From JAXHMM01 sp964528445 (GTDB taxonomy: Bacteria > Bacteroidota > Rhodothermia > Balneolales > Balneolaceae): a DNA stretch of 64,000 bases. The notes below the pieces were generated by a model that was not told the origin of the DNA, made no database searches, and worked only from the letters and a program-made list of their open reading frames with translations. The stretch lies in the NCBI GenBank assembly GCA_964528445.1, contig CAZGSL010000009.1, forward strand, positions 8,513 to 72,512, written 5' to 3'. A program made the position numbers and the translations under genes. Of the stretch, positions 1 through 8,216 are shown piece by piece (the stretch's first letter is position 1; each line of letters begins with the position of its first letter).

Positions 1-998
1 TTAAAGGGTCCGGCCCCGAGTGCAAATTCGTTGGTGGCCCCGCTTCCGGCTATCCCTGTGGTGATGGGGCTCGACTGGCGGCGGAACTCCCCGTTCACAA
101 AGAAGAAGAGCTCGTCCTCTATAATAGGACCGCCCACGCTTAGCCCCAGGTACGTCTCGTCAAAGGAGGGGAAATCCGAGGAAGTCAGGGTCTCTCCGTC
201 CCGCTCAAAATCGTAGTTGCCTACAAAGGATTCGTTGCGGAGCTGGTAATAGGCCGAACCGGTGTAGGTGTTGGTGCCGCTTTTGGTAATCGCGTTCACC
301 TGTCCCCCGGTAAACCCGTTGTTGGTCACGTCGTAGGGAGCAATGTCCACGTTGAATTCCTGGATGGCGTCAATGCTGATAGGTGAGGAAACGCCGGCCT
401 GACTGCCGGGAACACCCTCGCCCAGTCCGAAAACATCGTTCAGGGTGGCGCCGTCAACCAGAATATTGTTGTAACGATCGTTCGCGCCCCCGAAACTCAA
501 ACCGCTGGAAACCTGGGGATTGAGCCTGACAAAATTCTGCAGGGAGCGGGAGATGGTCGGGGTCGATTCAATCTCAGCACGGGAGATATTGGTACTCGCC
601 CCGGTGCGGTCGGCATTGAATATCGGATCGACCTCCGCGGTGACCGATATCTGGTCCAGCGAAAGCGTTCCCTCTTCAAGCTGGAAATTCAGCTCGACGG
701 TTTCGTTTAGCTCGATATGGGCAATTTCTTTCCGCTGCGGATTGTATCCGACAAACGTGACCCGTACTTCGTAGGGACCGCCCACCCGGACATTCTTGAT
801 GGTATACCGGCCGTTCTCGCGGCTGGAGGCCCCGAAACGGGAGCCGGTCGGTTCGTGAACGGCCACCACGTTCGCGCCGGGCAGCGGTTCGCCGTCGGCA
901 TCGGTGATGAGTCCTTCAATGGTGCCGGATGTGGTTCCCTGGGAGAACGCCAGCGCCGGCAGCAGAAGGGCAGCCAGCAGGATGAGATAACGTTTCAT
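1..998 (-). CDS. TonB-dependent receptor, N-terminal part (runs off the window)
   Basis: Partial gene: the ATG is at 998 and the frame stays open to base 1, giving about 332 residues without a stop. The product starts with a signal peptide (MKRYLILLAALLLPALAFS), then a carboxypeptidase-regulatory-like beta-sandwich (ADGEPLPGANVVAV, roughly residues 25-105), then a plug domain (about 115-240: FNADRTGASTNIS, GGANDRYNNILVDGATLND). Such Oar/SusC-like receptors import large nutrients through the outer membrane using TonB energy. The barrel and any TonB-box context lie outside the window. The substrate cannot be told. It has its own upstream gap, so it is probably not part of the arsenosugar operon behind it. 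Confidence 0.88.
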   Translation of the reverse strand, partial: MKRYLILLAALLLPALAFSQGTTSGTIEGLITDADGEPLPGANVVAVHEPTGSRFGASSRENGRYTIKNVRVGGPYEVRVTFVGYNPQRKEIAHIELNETVELNFQLEEGTLSLDQISVTAEVDPIFNADRTGASTNISRAEIESTPTISRSLQNFVRLNPQVSSGLSFGGANDRYNNILVDGATLNDVFGLGEGVPGSQAGVSSPISIDAIQEFNVDIAPYDVTNNGFTGGQVNAITKSGTNTYTGSAYYQLRNESFVGNYDFERDGETLTSSDFPSFDETYLGLSVGGPIIEDELFFFVNGEFRRQSSPITTGIAGSGATNEFALGAGPF

Positions 999-1146
999 GG
1001 TCTGTGAGGTCTGATCTTTGGGATTACGGTTAACGGGACATCGCCAACTTGATTCACGCCAAGATAATAAAATGAATACATTTAATATAAGGGAAGTCCG
1101 TTAAGTTTGTGTTAAATCACGGACCGAACCGGCGCCTGTCAGCTGT

Positions 1147-1830
1147 TCATCGCACCCATCGGCGGTACCACCCGGCCAGCTCCTCCTGGGAGGCCCCCAT
1201 GCAGTATCGCAGCCAGATCCAGAAGTATATGAGCTGCAGGCGAACGATCCCGTTTCGCCGGTACTTCCGGGAAGAGGTGGTCACCGGGGGCGCCAGGATT
1301 TCAAACCGGGCCCTGCTCTTCAGGCGGCGGACAAATTCCTGGTCTTCCATCAGCAGGTGGTCTTCACGCATGCCGCCGCTTTCCAGGAACAGCCTGCGGG
1401 TTACGAAAAGGCTCTGGTCCCCAAACCGGAAGGCGTCAATGTCAAATCGGGTGAACCAGGCATACAGGGAGAGCAGGGGATGGGATGGTTGAAAGGAGAG
1501 ACGAAAACAGCCGGCGGGCACTCCCCTCTCCACCGCAGTGAGTATCCGCCGGTCAAAATGTTCCGGTGGGATCGTGTCCGCATGAAGAAAGTAGAGCACA
1601 TCGCTCCCGGCCGCGCGGGCCCCGGCGTTCATCTGGCGGGCGCGTCCCCGTCCCTCCCGCACCACCCGGTCGGCCCCGTTTTGTCGGACGACGGATACGG
1701 TATCGTCACGACTTCCCCCGTCCACGACAATGATCTCGTGCCGGCCGCTCGATCGACTCCTAAGCTCTGACAGGGTCCGCCCGATGACCTCCTCCTCGTT
1801 GAGGGTCGGTATGACAATACTCAGCTTCAT
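1147..1830 (-). CDS. Family 2 glycosyltransferase of the arsenosugar/rSAM-associated type
   Basis: 227 residues. The start MKLSIVIPTLNEEEVIGRTL and the IIVVDGGSRDDT motif (about 34-45) are the nucleotide-sugar half of a GT-A fold; FLHADTIPP (about 81-89) carries the HxD variant of the metal-binding DxD. This matches the transferase 2 subfamily seen next to the radical SAM/Cys-rich protein ArsS. Its start codon overlaps the stop of the preceding glycosyltransferase by 4 bases (ATGA), so the two are very probably translated together. Last gene of a four-gene run (3825 to 1147). A role in adding or remodelling the ribose moiety of arsenosugars is inferred from family and context. Confidence 0.85.
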   Translation of the reverse strand: MKLSIVIPTLNEEEVIGRTLSELRSRSSGRHEIIVVDGGSRDDTVSVVRQNGADRVVREGRGRARQMNAGARAAGSDVLYFLHADTIPPEHFDRRILTAVERGVPAGCFRLSFQPSHPLLSLYAWFTRFDIDAFRFGDQSLFVTRRLFLESGGMREDHLLMEDQEFVRRLKSRARFEILAPPVTTSSRKYRRNGIVRLQLIYFWIWLRYCMGASQEELAGWYRRWVR

Positions 1831-2438
1831 CGCAGAAAGGGGAACGTCCGCCGGGCTTCCTGCCAGTCTGCCTCGGTATCCACATCGTTGAGCTGCGGCA
1901 GCCGGTGAATCTCCAGGCCGAGCGACTCCGTCTTTCCAAGGGTTTTTTCCAGCACCCTGCCGGTGCTCCAGGGTATACCGTCGAACAGGCCGGGATAAAA
2001 CCGGTTCATTCCCAGCAGGTAGTACCCGCCGTCGGCCGACGGACCCAATACCGCCTGGTGCGCTCCCAGTTTTTCAAAGGCTTCCTCAAGATGATCGGTG
2101 TTCAATCCGGGGCAGTCGCTCCCGATGATCACCACACGCCCGTATCCCTCCTCAAAAGCCTCCCGGAACGCATTCCGCATGCGAGACCCCAGGTTATCTC
2201 CCTCCTGGAGACGCTCGACGAAACGGGATCGGGGCCACCGCTCGCTCTCGGTCGGCGGACGGCTGAACCAGATCTGGCGGTCGGCTTCCGTACGGGACGC
2301 GACGCGCCGGGTGCGGCGGAGCAGACGGAGGTAGATGCTCCGGGCGCGCCGGTCCCCGACAGACTCGGCCAGCCGGGTTTTGACCTCCCCGGGCCGCGGA
2401 TTCTTGGCGAATATCATCAGCAGCCGCTCCCCGCTCAC
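1827..2438 (-). CDS. DUF2064 glycosyltransferase of the arsenosugar/rSAM-associated type
   Basis: I start this at a GTG at 2438 that overlaps the TGA of the upstream radical SAM gene as GTGA. The product then begins (M)SGERLLMIFAKNPRPGEVK, the usual start of this family; a longer frame to 2645 exists but would lie inside arsS. About 203 residues. Features: KTRLAESVGDRRA near the N-terminus, VVIIGSDCPGL (nucleotide-sugar/metal site) and GPSADGGYYLLGM, all typical of DUF2064 transferase 1. It sits between arsS and the GT2 gene with overlaps on both sides, which argues for a single polycistron and a shared pathway. Confidence 0.85.
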   Translation of the reverse strand: MSGERLLMIFAKNPRPGEVKTRLAESVGDRRARSIYLRLLRRTRRVASRTEADRQIWFSRPPTESERWPRSRFVERLQEGDNLGSRMRNAFREAFEEGYGRVVIIGSDCPGLNTDHLEEAFEKLGAHQAVLGPSADGGYYLLGMNRFYPGLFDGIPWSTGRVLEKTLGKTESLGLEIHRLPQLNDVDTEADWQEARRTFPFLR

Positions 2439-3487
2439 ACCGTCTCCCCCCCGCAACTGCTGCCGGCCCCCGCCGTGCAGCCGAAACAGTGCTGATTGGT
2501 CTGGATCGGACGGCTGTTCAGCGCCTCTTCGTCCCATTCGCTGATATGCCGGGGAGCGGATTCGTCCACTTTCATTTCGAGCATCTGGTTGAAGTCGCAG
2601 TCGTACAGGTAACCATCCCACGAAACCGATATGGTGTCGCGGCACATAACGCCCCGGGCAGCGGCCGGATTGAAAGCCTCCACCAGCTTTTCCATATACT
2701 CCTCCAGGTTTCCGCTCTTCAGAAGAAAATTCAGAAAACGGCTGATAGGCAGGTTGGTAATGGTGAACAGGTTGTCAAAAACGATGGCGTGTTTCTCCCA
2801 CAGCTTTTCGCGGAAACGGCGCTCCAGGCTTTCTTGCGAACCCGGAAGAAACGCGCCCGCCGGATTGTAGACCAGGTTGAGTTCCAGCTCTCCGTCGTCT
2901 TTGCCGTATCCCACCCGGTTCAGGTGTTTGAGCGCTTCCACCGAACGGTCGTAGGTACCCTCACCCCGCTGGCGGTCGGTCCTTTCCCTGTTATAGAACG
3001 GCAGGGAACAGGTGACCTCCACGCCGTGCTCTGCGAAAAACTCCGGTAGCTCCTGGTACTTGGGAGCGGTGGTAAGGATGGTAAGATTGGAACGAACGAT
3101 CACGTGGCGGTCCATGGCCGATAGCTCCTCGACAAACCACCGGAAGTGCGGGTGCATCTCCGGCGCCCCCCCGGTCAGATCAGCCGTCCCAATGCTCGAA
3201 TTCCCGACGGCCTCCAGGCACGCTTCCATCGTTTCGCGCTCCATAATCTCCTCCCGGTCCGGTCCCGCATCCACATGGCAGTGCTTGCAGGTCATATTGC
3301 ACATGTATCCGAGATTCACCTGGAAAATCTCAATGCCGGTGGGCCGAAGCGGATACTCTCCCATCCCCCGCAGCTTCTCCTCGAAATCCGTCATCTCTTT
3401 CAGGCGATCGGAATACCCGTTCAGCAGTTCCAGCTGGTAAGCGGGATCGGAGAGTTTGTGGTTTGAGACTTTCAGGGAACGAATCAT
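2435..3487 (-). CDS. arsS: Radical SAM/Cys-rich protein, ArsS-type (arsenosugar biosynthesis)
   Basis: Start chosen at ATG 3487 (MIRSLKVSNHKLSDP), 2 bases after the upstream stop; the frame is open further upstream but that part is not protein-like. About 350 residues. Radical SAM cluster motif CNMTCKHC (CxxxCxxC), a GGAPEMHPHFRWF stretch for SAM binding, and a C-terminal Cys-rich tail (MCRDTISVSWDGYLYDCDFN and CFGCTAGAGSSCGG). ArsS forms the As-C bond between dimethylarsinous acid and 5'-deoxyadenosine from SAM, giving dimethylarsinoyl deoxyadenosine, precursor of arsenosugars. Neighbours on both sides belong to the same known cassette. The substrate is inferred from the family. Confidence 0.9.
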   Translation of the reverse strand: MIRSLKVSNHKLSDPAYQLELLNGYSDRLKEMTDFEEKLRGMGEYPLRPTGIEIFQVNLGYMCNMTCKHCHVDAGPDREEIMERETMEACLEAVGNSSIGTADLTGGAPEMHPHFRWFVEELSAMDRHVIVRSNLTILTTAPKYQELPEFFAEHGVEVTCSLPFYNRERTDRQRGEGTYDRSVEALKHLNRVGYGKDDGELELNLVYNPAGAFLPGSQESLERRFREKLWEKHAIVFDNLFTITNLPISRFLNFLLKSGNLEEYMEKLVEAFNPAAARGVMCRDTISVSWDGYLYDCDFNQMLEMKVDESAPRHISEWDEEALNSRPIQTNQHCFGCTAGAGSSCGGETV

Positions 3488-3489
3488 GG

Positions 3490-3825
3490 CTACATACGCA
3501 TATTTTTGGTCTTGTTCATCATCTGCACGCCGTGTACCAGGGAGGCGCCCCCGCGTATGGCCGTGGCAACGTGCACCGCCTCCATCATCTCCTGCTCGGT
3601 AGCACCCTTCTCCAGGCTCGCGTCGGTGTATGCGTCGATACAGTAGGGACACTGAACAGTATGGGAAACCGCCAGGGCGATCAGCGCCTTCTCTCTTTCG
3701 GTCAGGGCTCCTTCCTCAAAAACCGAATCGTAGTAGTTGAAAAATTTCTCTCCCAGCTCTTCCTGGAACTCGCTCACATCCCCGAACTTCTTCAGGTCCT
3801 CTGCCTTGTAGTAACTGTCCGACAT
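3490..3825 (-). CDS. AhpD/carboxymuconolactone decarboxylase-like protein of arsenosugar operon
   Basis: 111 residues, all-helical AhpD-like fold. The core SHTVQCPYCIDAYTDASLEK carries the CxxC redox pair, but the histidine normally three residues after it is replaced (CPYCIDAY), as in the peroxidase-like proteins that accompany ArsS-type radical SAM genes. First gene of the cassette: arsS starts 2 bases after its stop. Likely a disulfide/peroxide reductase-like partner that handles arsenic or thiol chemistry; the exact reaction is unknown. Confidence 0.82.
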   Translation of the reverse strand: MSDSYYKAEDLKKFGDVSEFQEELGEKFFNYYDSVFEEGALTEREKALIALAVSHTVQCPYCIDAYTDASLEKGATEQEMMEAVHVATAIRGGASLVHGVQMMNKTKNMRM

Positions 3826-4023
3826 GATTGCCTTATGTTTAACTGCGATTATTTATTCTGAAAGATATCAATATAAGGGGAGAGGATGGTTTTCCCTCAA
3901 ACACGGATTCATCGGTCCCGGAAACGAAACATCGCGGGTGCTTCCTGATATAACTGAGACGATGCAAACGGGTAAACTCTTACCGCGAGGCGAAAAACCG
4001 CAATCGAATCCTCTGTAAGTATC

Positions 4024-4488
4024 ATGCGAAAACATCTCTCACTCCTGATAACGGTCTTGATCATTCTGACAGCAGCTATTTCCGCCCACGCCCAGGAACG
4101 GGGGATCGGGATCGGGGTGATGATCGGAGATCCCACCGGTCTGAGCTTCAAGAGCTGGAACCCGAACGGCACCGCGATAGACGCCGGACTGGCATGGTCG
4201 GTAGGAAGATATGATGCCCTGCATATCCACGCGGATTATCTCTGGCACGATGCCCGCCTGTTCGGAGAGATCGACAGGGGAGCACTGCTGGGATATGTCG
4301 GGGCAGGGGGACGCCTGGTACTGCTGGAGGGGGAGGCGGTTCTGGGCGGCCGAGTGCCCCTGGGACTCAACTACCTTTTCGGGGAGGCTCCCCTGGGTGT
4401 GTTCCTTGAGATTGTGCCGGTCGTGGATCTGCTGCCGGCCTCGGATTTTGAAATGAGCGGGGCGGTGGGCATACGGTACTACCTGTAA
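4024..4488 (+). CDS. Small exported beta-rich protein, probable outer-membrane barrel
   Basis: 154 residues with a clear signal peptide (about 1-23, LLITVLIILTAAISAHAQ, cleavage after AHA-Q). The rest alternates glycine and aromatic/hydrophobic residues (GIGIGVMIGDPTGLSFKSW, LGYVGAGGRLVLL) and ends in aromatic-rich VGIRYYL, which fits an 8-stranded outer-membrane barrel. The pattern is common among uncharacterised FCB-group proteins annotated as hypothetical or outer membrane beta-barrel protein. Divergent from the arsenosugar operon across a 198-base gap. No function assigned. Confidence 0.72.
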   Translation: MRKHLSLLITVLIILTAAISAHAQERGIGIGVMIGDPTGLSFKSWNPNGTAIDAGLAWSVGRYDALHIHADYLWHDARLFGEIDRGALLGYVGAGGRLVLLEGEAVLGGRVPLGLNYLFGEAPLGVFLEIVPVVDLLPASDFEMSGAVGIRYYL

Positions 4489-4622
4489 GTTGCCATCCTT
4501 TGCAGGATCTCATTTCAGGAAATAATCTTTGATTGCATCTTTGATCTGGTGTTGGTATCTAGAATGGTACATTCTCATGTATACATTCATGTTAAATAAT
4601 CTGAATCAAAAGAGAGGATACC

Positions 4623-5048
4623 ATGAAACTTTTCAAATATGCTTCTTTGGTGCTTGTGGCCCTGCTTCTCACCTCCTGTTACCACGCACAAATAACGACG
4701 GATAAAAATCCGTCATCCACCGTAATCGACCAGCCGTGGGCATCCTCGTTCATTTACGGCCTGGTCCCTCCGCCGGTGGTTGAAACAGCATCGCAGTGTC
4801 CCAACGGGGTTTCCAGGGTGGAGACGAAAATGAGTTTCCTGAACGGCCTGGTTTCCGCCCTCACCTTCAGCCTCTATACCCCCATGCATATAACGGTGAC
4901 CTGTGCGGCCGGTTCCGGCATGTCCGCTACGGGGCCTGATCTGGAGATACCGGAAAATTCCACCGAAGACCAGGCAGCCGATACCTTTAACGAAGCGGCG
5001 CAAAAATCGGCCGAAGAGGGTGAACCGGTCTTCGTCAGATTCAAATAA
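4623..5048 (+). CDS. Bor-like lipoprotein
   Basis: 141 residues. The signal peptide ends in a lipobox (LLTSC, Cys 19), so it is a lipoprotein. The stretch CYHAQITTD and the later PWASSFIYGLVPPP, VETKMSFLNGLVSALTFSLYTPMHITVTC resemble the Bor/Iss family of small envelope lipoproteins, with an added acidic C-terminal tail (about 105-141). A purine-rich GAGAGG lies about 5 bases before the ATG. Single-gene unit closed by a strong terminator. Role unknown; Bor in lambda lysogens affects serum resistance, which should not be transferred here. Confidence 0.75.
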   Translation: MKLFKYASLVLVALLLTSCYHAQITTDKNPSSTVIDQPWASSFIYGLVPPPVVETASQCPNGVSRVETKMSFLNGLVSALTFSLYTPMHITVTCAAGSGMSATGPDLEIPENSTEDQAADTFNEAAQKSAEEGEPVFVRFK

Positions 5049-5071
5049 CCCTCCGGCGCCCATCAAATGGG

Positions 5072-5103
5072 AAAGCCCTTCCGGCCAAACCCGGAAGGGC
5101 TTT
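5072..5103 (+). terminator. Rho-independent terminator after the Bor-like gene
   Basis: Perfect 13-base inverted repeat (AAAGCCCTTCCGG / CCGGAAGGGCTTT) with a 6-base loop, running into a T-tract on the plus strand. On the minus strand the hairpin is followed by only three Ts, so it works best for the plus-strand gene just upstream. It also separates that gene from the convergent DUF349 gene. Confidence 0.9.
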
Positions 5104-5165
5104 TTTATGAGCTGCAAATCCGTTCGTAAGCACTTCCTGTATTGAGCGCGGAATCCGCACCGGGG

Positions 5166-6872
5166 TCAATCCTCCCGGATTTCCTCCATTTCGGCTGCGA
5201 GGGAATCCATCTCCTCTCTTTTTTCCTCCAGTTCGCTTTCCGCACGCTTCACTTTCTGCTGAATCTCTTTAAGCAGCGGATTGTCGTCGTCGGTGGAGGT
5301 GAAATAGGTCTCCTTCTCCTTGATCTGCAGGACCTCCTTCTCAAGCGTCCGGACTTCCTTCTTTAGTTTCTTGTAATCCTTACGCAGATCCTGGATCCGG
5401 GAACGCTGGTCCGGGTCCAGATCAGCTTTTGCCAACTCCCGGTCGAATTTGTCGCCCGACTTGGCGGCCCGGAAACGGTCGTATATCACATCACAGGCCT
5501 GCCGGTACTGCTTCCAGATCTCGTTTTTCTTTTTGATCGGAACATAACCGGCCTCCTTGAATTTCTCCTGCAGCGGCTTGGCCTGATTGACCGCCTCGAT
5601 GGGATCGTCGTGCTTCCCCAGCTCCCGCAGTTTCTCCAGGATCTGCTTTTTCTCTTCCAGGTTGTCCTTTCGCTCCTCCTTGACCTCCTTGAAATGCTCC
5701 CTGCGCCGATCGTAGAATACGTCCATGGCGCCCTTGAACCGCTTCCAGATCTTGTCGGACTTCTTGCGGGGTACGGGACCGATCTTCTTCCAGCGGTCCA
5801 TAAGTTTCTGCATTCCGCGGTGGCCTTTCTCCCAGTCGGTGGTCTCCTTGAGCTCTTCTGCCTCCTCAATCAGCTCCAGTTTCTTTTGGTAGTGCTTCTC
5901 TTCCTGCCGGCGAAGCTTATCGATGTTTTCCGACTTCCTGTCGTTGAACGCATCGCTGGCCGCCTTGAAACGGGCCCAGAGCTCATCCTCTTTTCGCTGG
6001 GGCAGATTCCCGATCTTTTTCCATCGCTGGTGCAGTTTGTTGATCTTGCTGGCCGCCTTGGAGAGGTCGTCCGCCTCCAGAAGGGCCTCGGCTTCCTTTA
6101 TTACCTGCTCTTTCTTGCCGTAAAATTTGTCAACCTTACTGCGGTGTTCCTCATCATATTTGTACTTGCGGTCATAGTAGGTATCCTGTGCCGACTTGTA
6201 CCTCCCCCACACTTCGTCCGCCTTCTCACCAGGCACACGCCCGATTTTTTTCCACTGCCTGGTCAGATCCTCAAACCTGCTGTCAATCTTCTCCCACTCC
6301 CGGGTATCTCCGCTAATGGAAGAGGCCACTTTCTCCATCTTATCCAAAATACTGAGCTTCAGCATCAGGTTGTCCTCCCTCTTCTGACGCTGCTGTACCA
6401 GGCGGTCGACCTTGTGGTCGTTGAATTCGTCCATCAGGCGGGAAAACCGCGTATCCAGATCCTCATCCACATCCTTGGGTAGCTGTCCCACTGCTCCCCA
6501 CTTCCCCCTAATTTTCTTGACCCTGTCGGTAGCGGACCACTCCTGGTTTTCCACGATCTCCTCCAGCTCGCCCAGAAGCTTCCTCTTTTTATCCAGGTTC
6601 TTTTGCCGCTCTTTCTTCTGCTTTTCGTAGTGCTCCTCCCTCCGCTGCTCAAAACGTTCGGTGGCTTTTACCACCCGTTCGTAGAGCTCGCCCCTCAGCT
6701 CTTTGTCAACCTCGGGTCCCTCTTCCCACTGGCGGGTAATGTTCTCCAGCTCCATACTCACGTACGGCCAGTCGGTCTGTTTGGAGAGCGATTCCGCCTT
6801 ATCCGCCAGCTCCCTGTAGTACTCCAGGCCGTTCTTCTCGTCCTGATCTGTTTTAGGCTTGCTTTCGTCCAT
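5166..6872 (-). CDS. Large DUF349-repeat coiled-coil protein
   Basis: 568 residues, extremely rich in Lys, Glu, Asp and Arg, no signal peptide, so cytoplasmic. I count five clear DUF349 repeats with cores like RWKKIGNLPQRKEDELWARF at about 124-154, 206-236, 283-313, 360-390 and 436-467, plus a decayed one near 48-77; spacing is about 77 residues. The C-terminal 90 residues form a coiled coil. Each repeat is a three-helix unit. DUF349 proteins are widespread in Bacteroidota but have no agreed biochemical role. Single-gene unit with its own upstream gap and a possible promoter. Confidence 0.9.
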   Translation of the reverse strand: MDESKPKTDQDEKNGLEYYRELADKAESLSKQTDWPYVSMELENITRQWEEGPEVDKELRGELYERVVKATERFEQRREEHYEKQKKERQKNLDKKRKLLGELEEIVENQEWSATDRVKKIRGKWGAVGQLPKDVDEDLDTRFSRLMDEFNDHKVDRLVQQRQKREDNLMLKLSILDKMEKVASSISGDTREWEKIDSRFEDLTRQWKKIGRVPGEKADEVWGRYKSAQDTYYDRKYKYDEEHRSKVDKFYGKKEQVIKEAEALLEADDLSKAASKINKLHQRWKKIGNLPQRKEDELWARFKAASDAFNDRKSENIDKLRRQEEKHYQKKLELIEEAEELKETTDWEKGHRGMQKLMDRWKKIGPVPRKKSDKIWKRFKGAMDVFYDRRREHFKEVKEERKDNLEEKKQILEKLRELGKHDDPIEAVNQAKPLQEKFKEAGYVPIKKKNEIWKQYRQACDVIYDRFRAAKSGDKFDRELAKADLDPDQRSRIQDLRKDYKKLKKEVRTLEKEVLQIKEKETYFTSTDDDNPLLKEIQQKVKRAESELEEKREEMDSLAAEMEEIRED

Positions 6873-6948
6873 AATAATGTGGGAGGTATCTCTTTAGCTG
6901 CTCTTGGCTGTTGAAGGCAGGTTGCCTTGCGCAGGCTTTCAGTTTAGC

Positions 6949-6979
6949 CAAGATAATATTTCTAAGCAACTTAATACAA
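6949..6979 (-). promoter_or_regulatory. Possible promoter of the DUF349 gene
   Basis: On the minus strand TTG (6979-6977) is followed after 21 bases by TATCTTG (6955-6949). This resembles the Bacteroidota-type -33 TTG / -7 TAnnTTTG arrangement with one mismatch or a one-base shorter -7. The 11-mer ATTATCTTGGC around the -7 recurs exactly upstream of the TonB receptor (1058-1068). Weak evidence on its own. Confidence 0.3.
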
Positions 6980-6990
6980 CCCGGGGGGAG

Positions 6991-7806
6991 TCAGTTTCGG
7001 GTGTCAAAGAGATGGACATCCCGTTGAGGATAGGGGAAGGAGATATCCTCCTCGTCAAAACGCTCCTTGATCTTTTTGATCAGGTCGTAGCGGAGAGGCC
7101 AGAGGTTGGGCGTCTCGGTCCACGGCCGTACACGGATACTCACCGCGTTGTCACCCAGACCGCTCACGGCGATCAGCGGTTCCGGTTCGGGCAGCACCCG
7201 GTCATCGTCCGACAGTATCTCCCGGATAATTCCCATCGCACGATCCATATCGTCGTCGTAGGAAATTCCGATCTCCAGCTCCACCCTCCGGGTATCCAGG
7301 GCGGTAAAATTCTCAATCTTGTTGCCCCAGACGCTGGAGTTGGGCAGCGTAACCACCCGGTTGTCAAACGTGTGCATGCGGGTCACGAACAACCCGATCT
7401 CCTCAATCACACCGGATGTCCCGGCGATATCGACGGCATCTCCCGCATTAAACGGCCGCAGCGTCAAAAGCATGAGGCCGGAAGCGATATTGCTGAGCGT
7501 CCCCTGCAGGGCCAGTCCGATAGCGAGTCCCGCCACGCTCAGCATGGCGATCAGGCTGGCCGTCTCCACACCGAACTGGCCGAGCACCACCAGCAGGGTA
7601 ACCAGCAGCACCGTCACCCGTGTGATCTTCGCCAGCAGGGGGGCCACGGTATCGTCAATCTTCTCCGAGCGATTCATCATCTTCTGAACCCGTCCCCCCA
7701 GCCAGCGGGATGCGATCCAGCCCACCACCAGGATGGCCACGGCGGCGACCACCTGCATGCCGTAATAGACCAGGTTATCCGAAACGAACGCGGTTATTTC
7801 TTCCAT
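6991..7806 (-). CDS. Small-conductance mechanosensitive channel, MscS family
   Basis: 271 residues, close to E. coli MscS in size. Three N-terminal membrane helices (about 14-35, 58-80, 86-110); the third contains the Gly/Ala-rich pore helix (LSVAGLAIGLALQGTLSNIA) packed as in MscS. Then the beta domain (NAGDAVDIAGTSGVIEEIG) and the alpha/beta cytosolic vestibule. The channel opens under membrane tension and releases solutes during osmotic downshock. It lies 71 bases downstream of a coiled-coil gene and dps on the same strand, suggesting a stress-related transcription unit. Confidence 0.93.
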   Translation of the reverse strand: MEEITAFVSDNLVYYGMQVVAAVAILVVGWIASRWLGGRVQKMMNRSEKIDDTVAPLLAKITRVTVLLVTLLVVLGQFGVETASLIAMLSVAGLAIGLALQGTLSNIASGLMLLTLRPFNAGDAVDIAGTSGVIEEIGLFVTRMHTFDNRVVTLPNSSVWGNKIENFTALDTRRVELEIGISYDDDMDRAMGIIREILSDDDRVLPEPEPLIAVSGLGDNAVSIRVRPWTETPNLWPLRYDLIKKIKERFDEEDISFPYPQRDVHLFDTRN

Positions 7807-7878
7807 GTCAATAGTATGGAAATATGGATTAATCCGGGCAGGAGCAATGCAAACGGATCACCTGTACCGGCTTTGTTT

Positions 7879-8169
7879 CTATTTCTTCAGGATGGAACGC
7901 ACCTCCGAGATCCCGGCTTTTACGTCATCCCAGAGTTCCTCGGCATCTTCGCGTATGGCCTCGAAGGAGTCGTCTCCAGCTTCCCTGATCCTCTTCAGTT
8001 TATCCCGAAGACGGGAACGTTTCTTTCTGAGCTTCCCGATGCGTTCAGAAAGCTGATCCCTGATTTCGGTGGATTCTTTCTCGGCTTTCTCCTGCAGACG
8101 GTCGATCTGCTCGTTCCAGGTGCGAAGCTGCGTTTCCAGTTTGTCAATGTACTCTTCTCGCGATGCCAT
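7879..8169 (-). CDS. Small coiled-coil protein of unknown function
   Basis: 96 residues, no signal peptide, no Cys. Almost the whole length predicts as heptad coiled coil (YIDKLETQLRTWNEQIDRLQ; KLRKKRSRLRDKLKRIREAG), highly charged. Short proteins of this kind accompany osmotic or envelope stress genes in many bacteria, but I do not recognise a named family. Located between dps and mscS on the same strand with gaps of 47 and 71 bases. Codon use looks like its neighbours, and no frame on the other strand is more convincing. Confidence 0.65.
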   Translation of the reverse strand: MASREEYIDKLETQLRTWNEQIDRLQEKAEKESTEIRDQLSERIGKLRKKRSRLRDKLKRIREAGDDSFEAIREDAEELWDDVKAGISEVRSILKK

Positions 8170-8216
8170 GGTACCGGTTGTTTTTGAGTTGGTTTTCGCG
8201 GAAACGGCCGCCCCTG

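Noticed and set aside
3488..3652. N-terminal extension of ArsS beyond ATG 3487
   Set aside because: It overlaps the AhpD-like gene and the extra 55 residues look random; family proteins start near MIRSLK.
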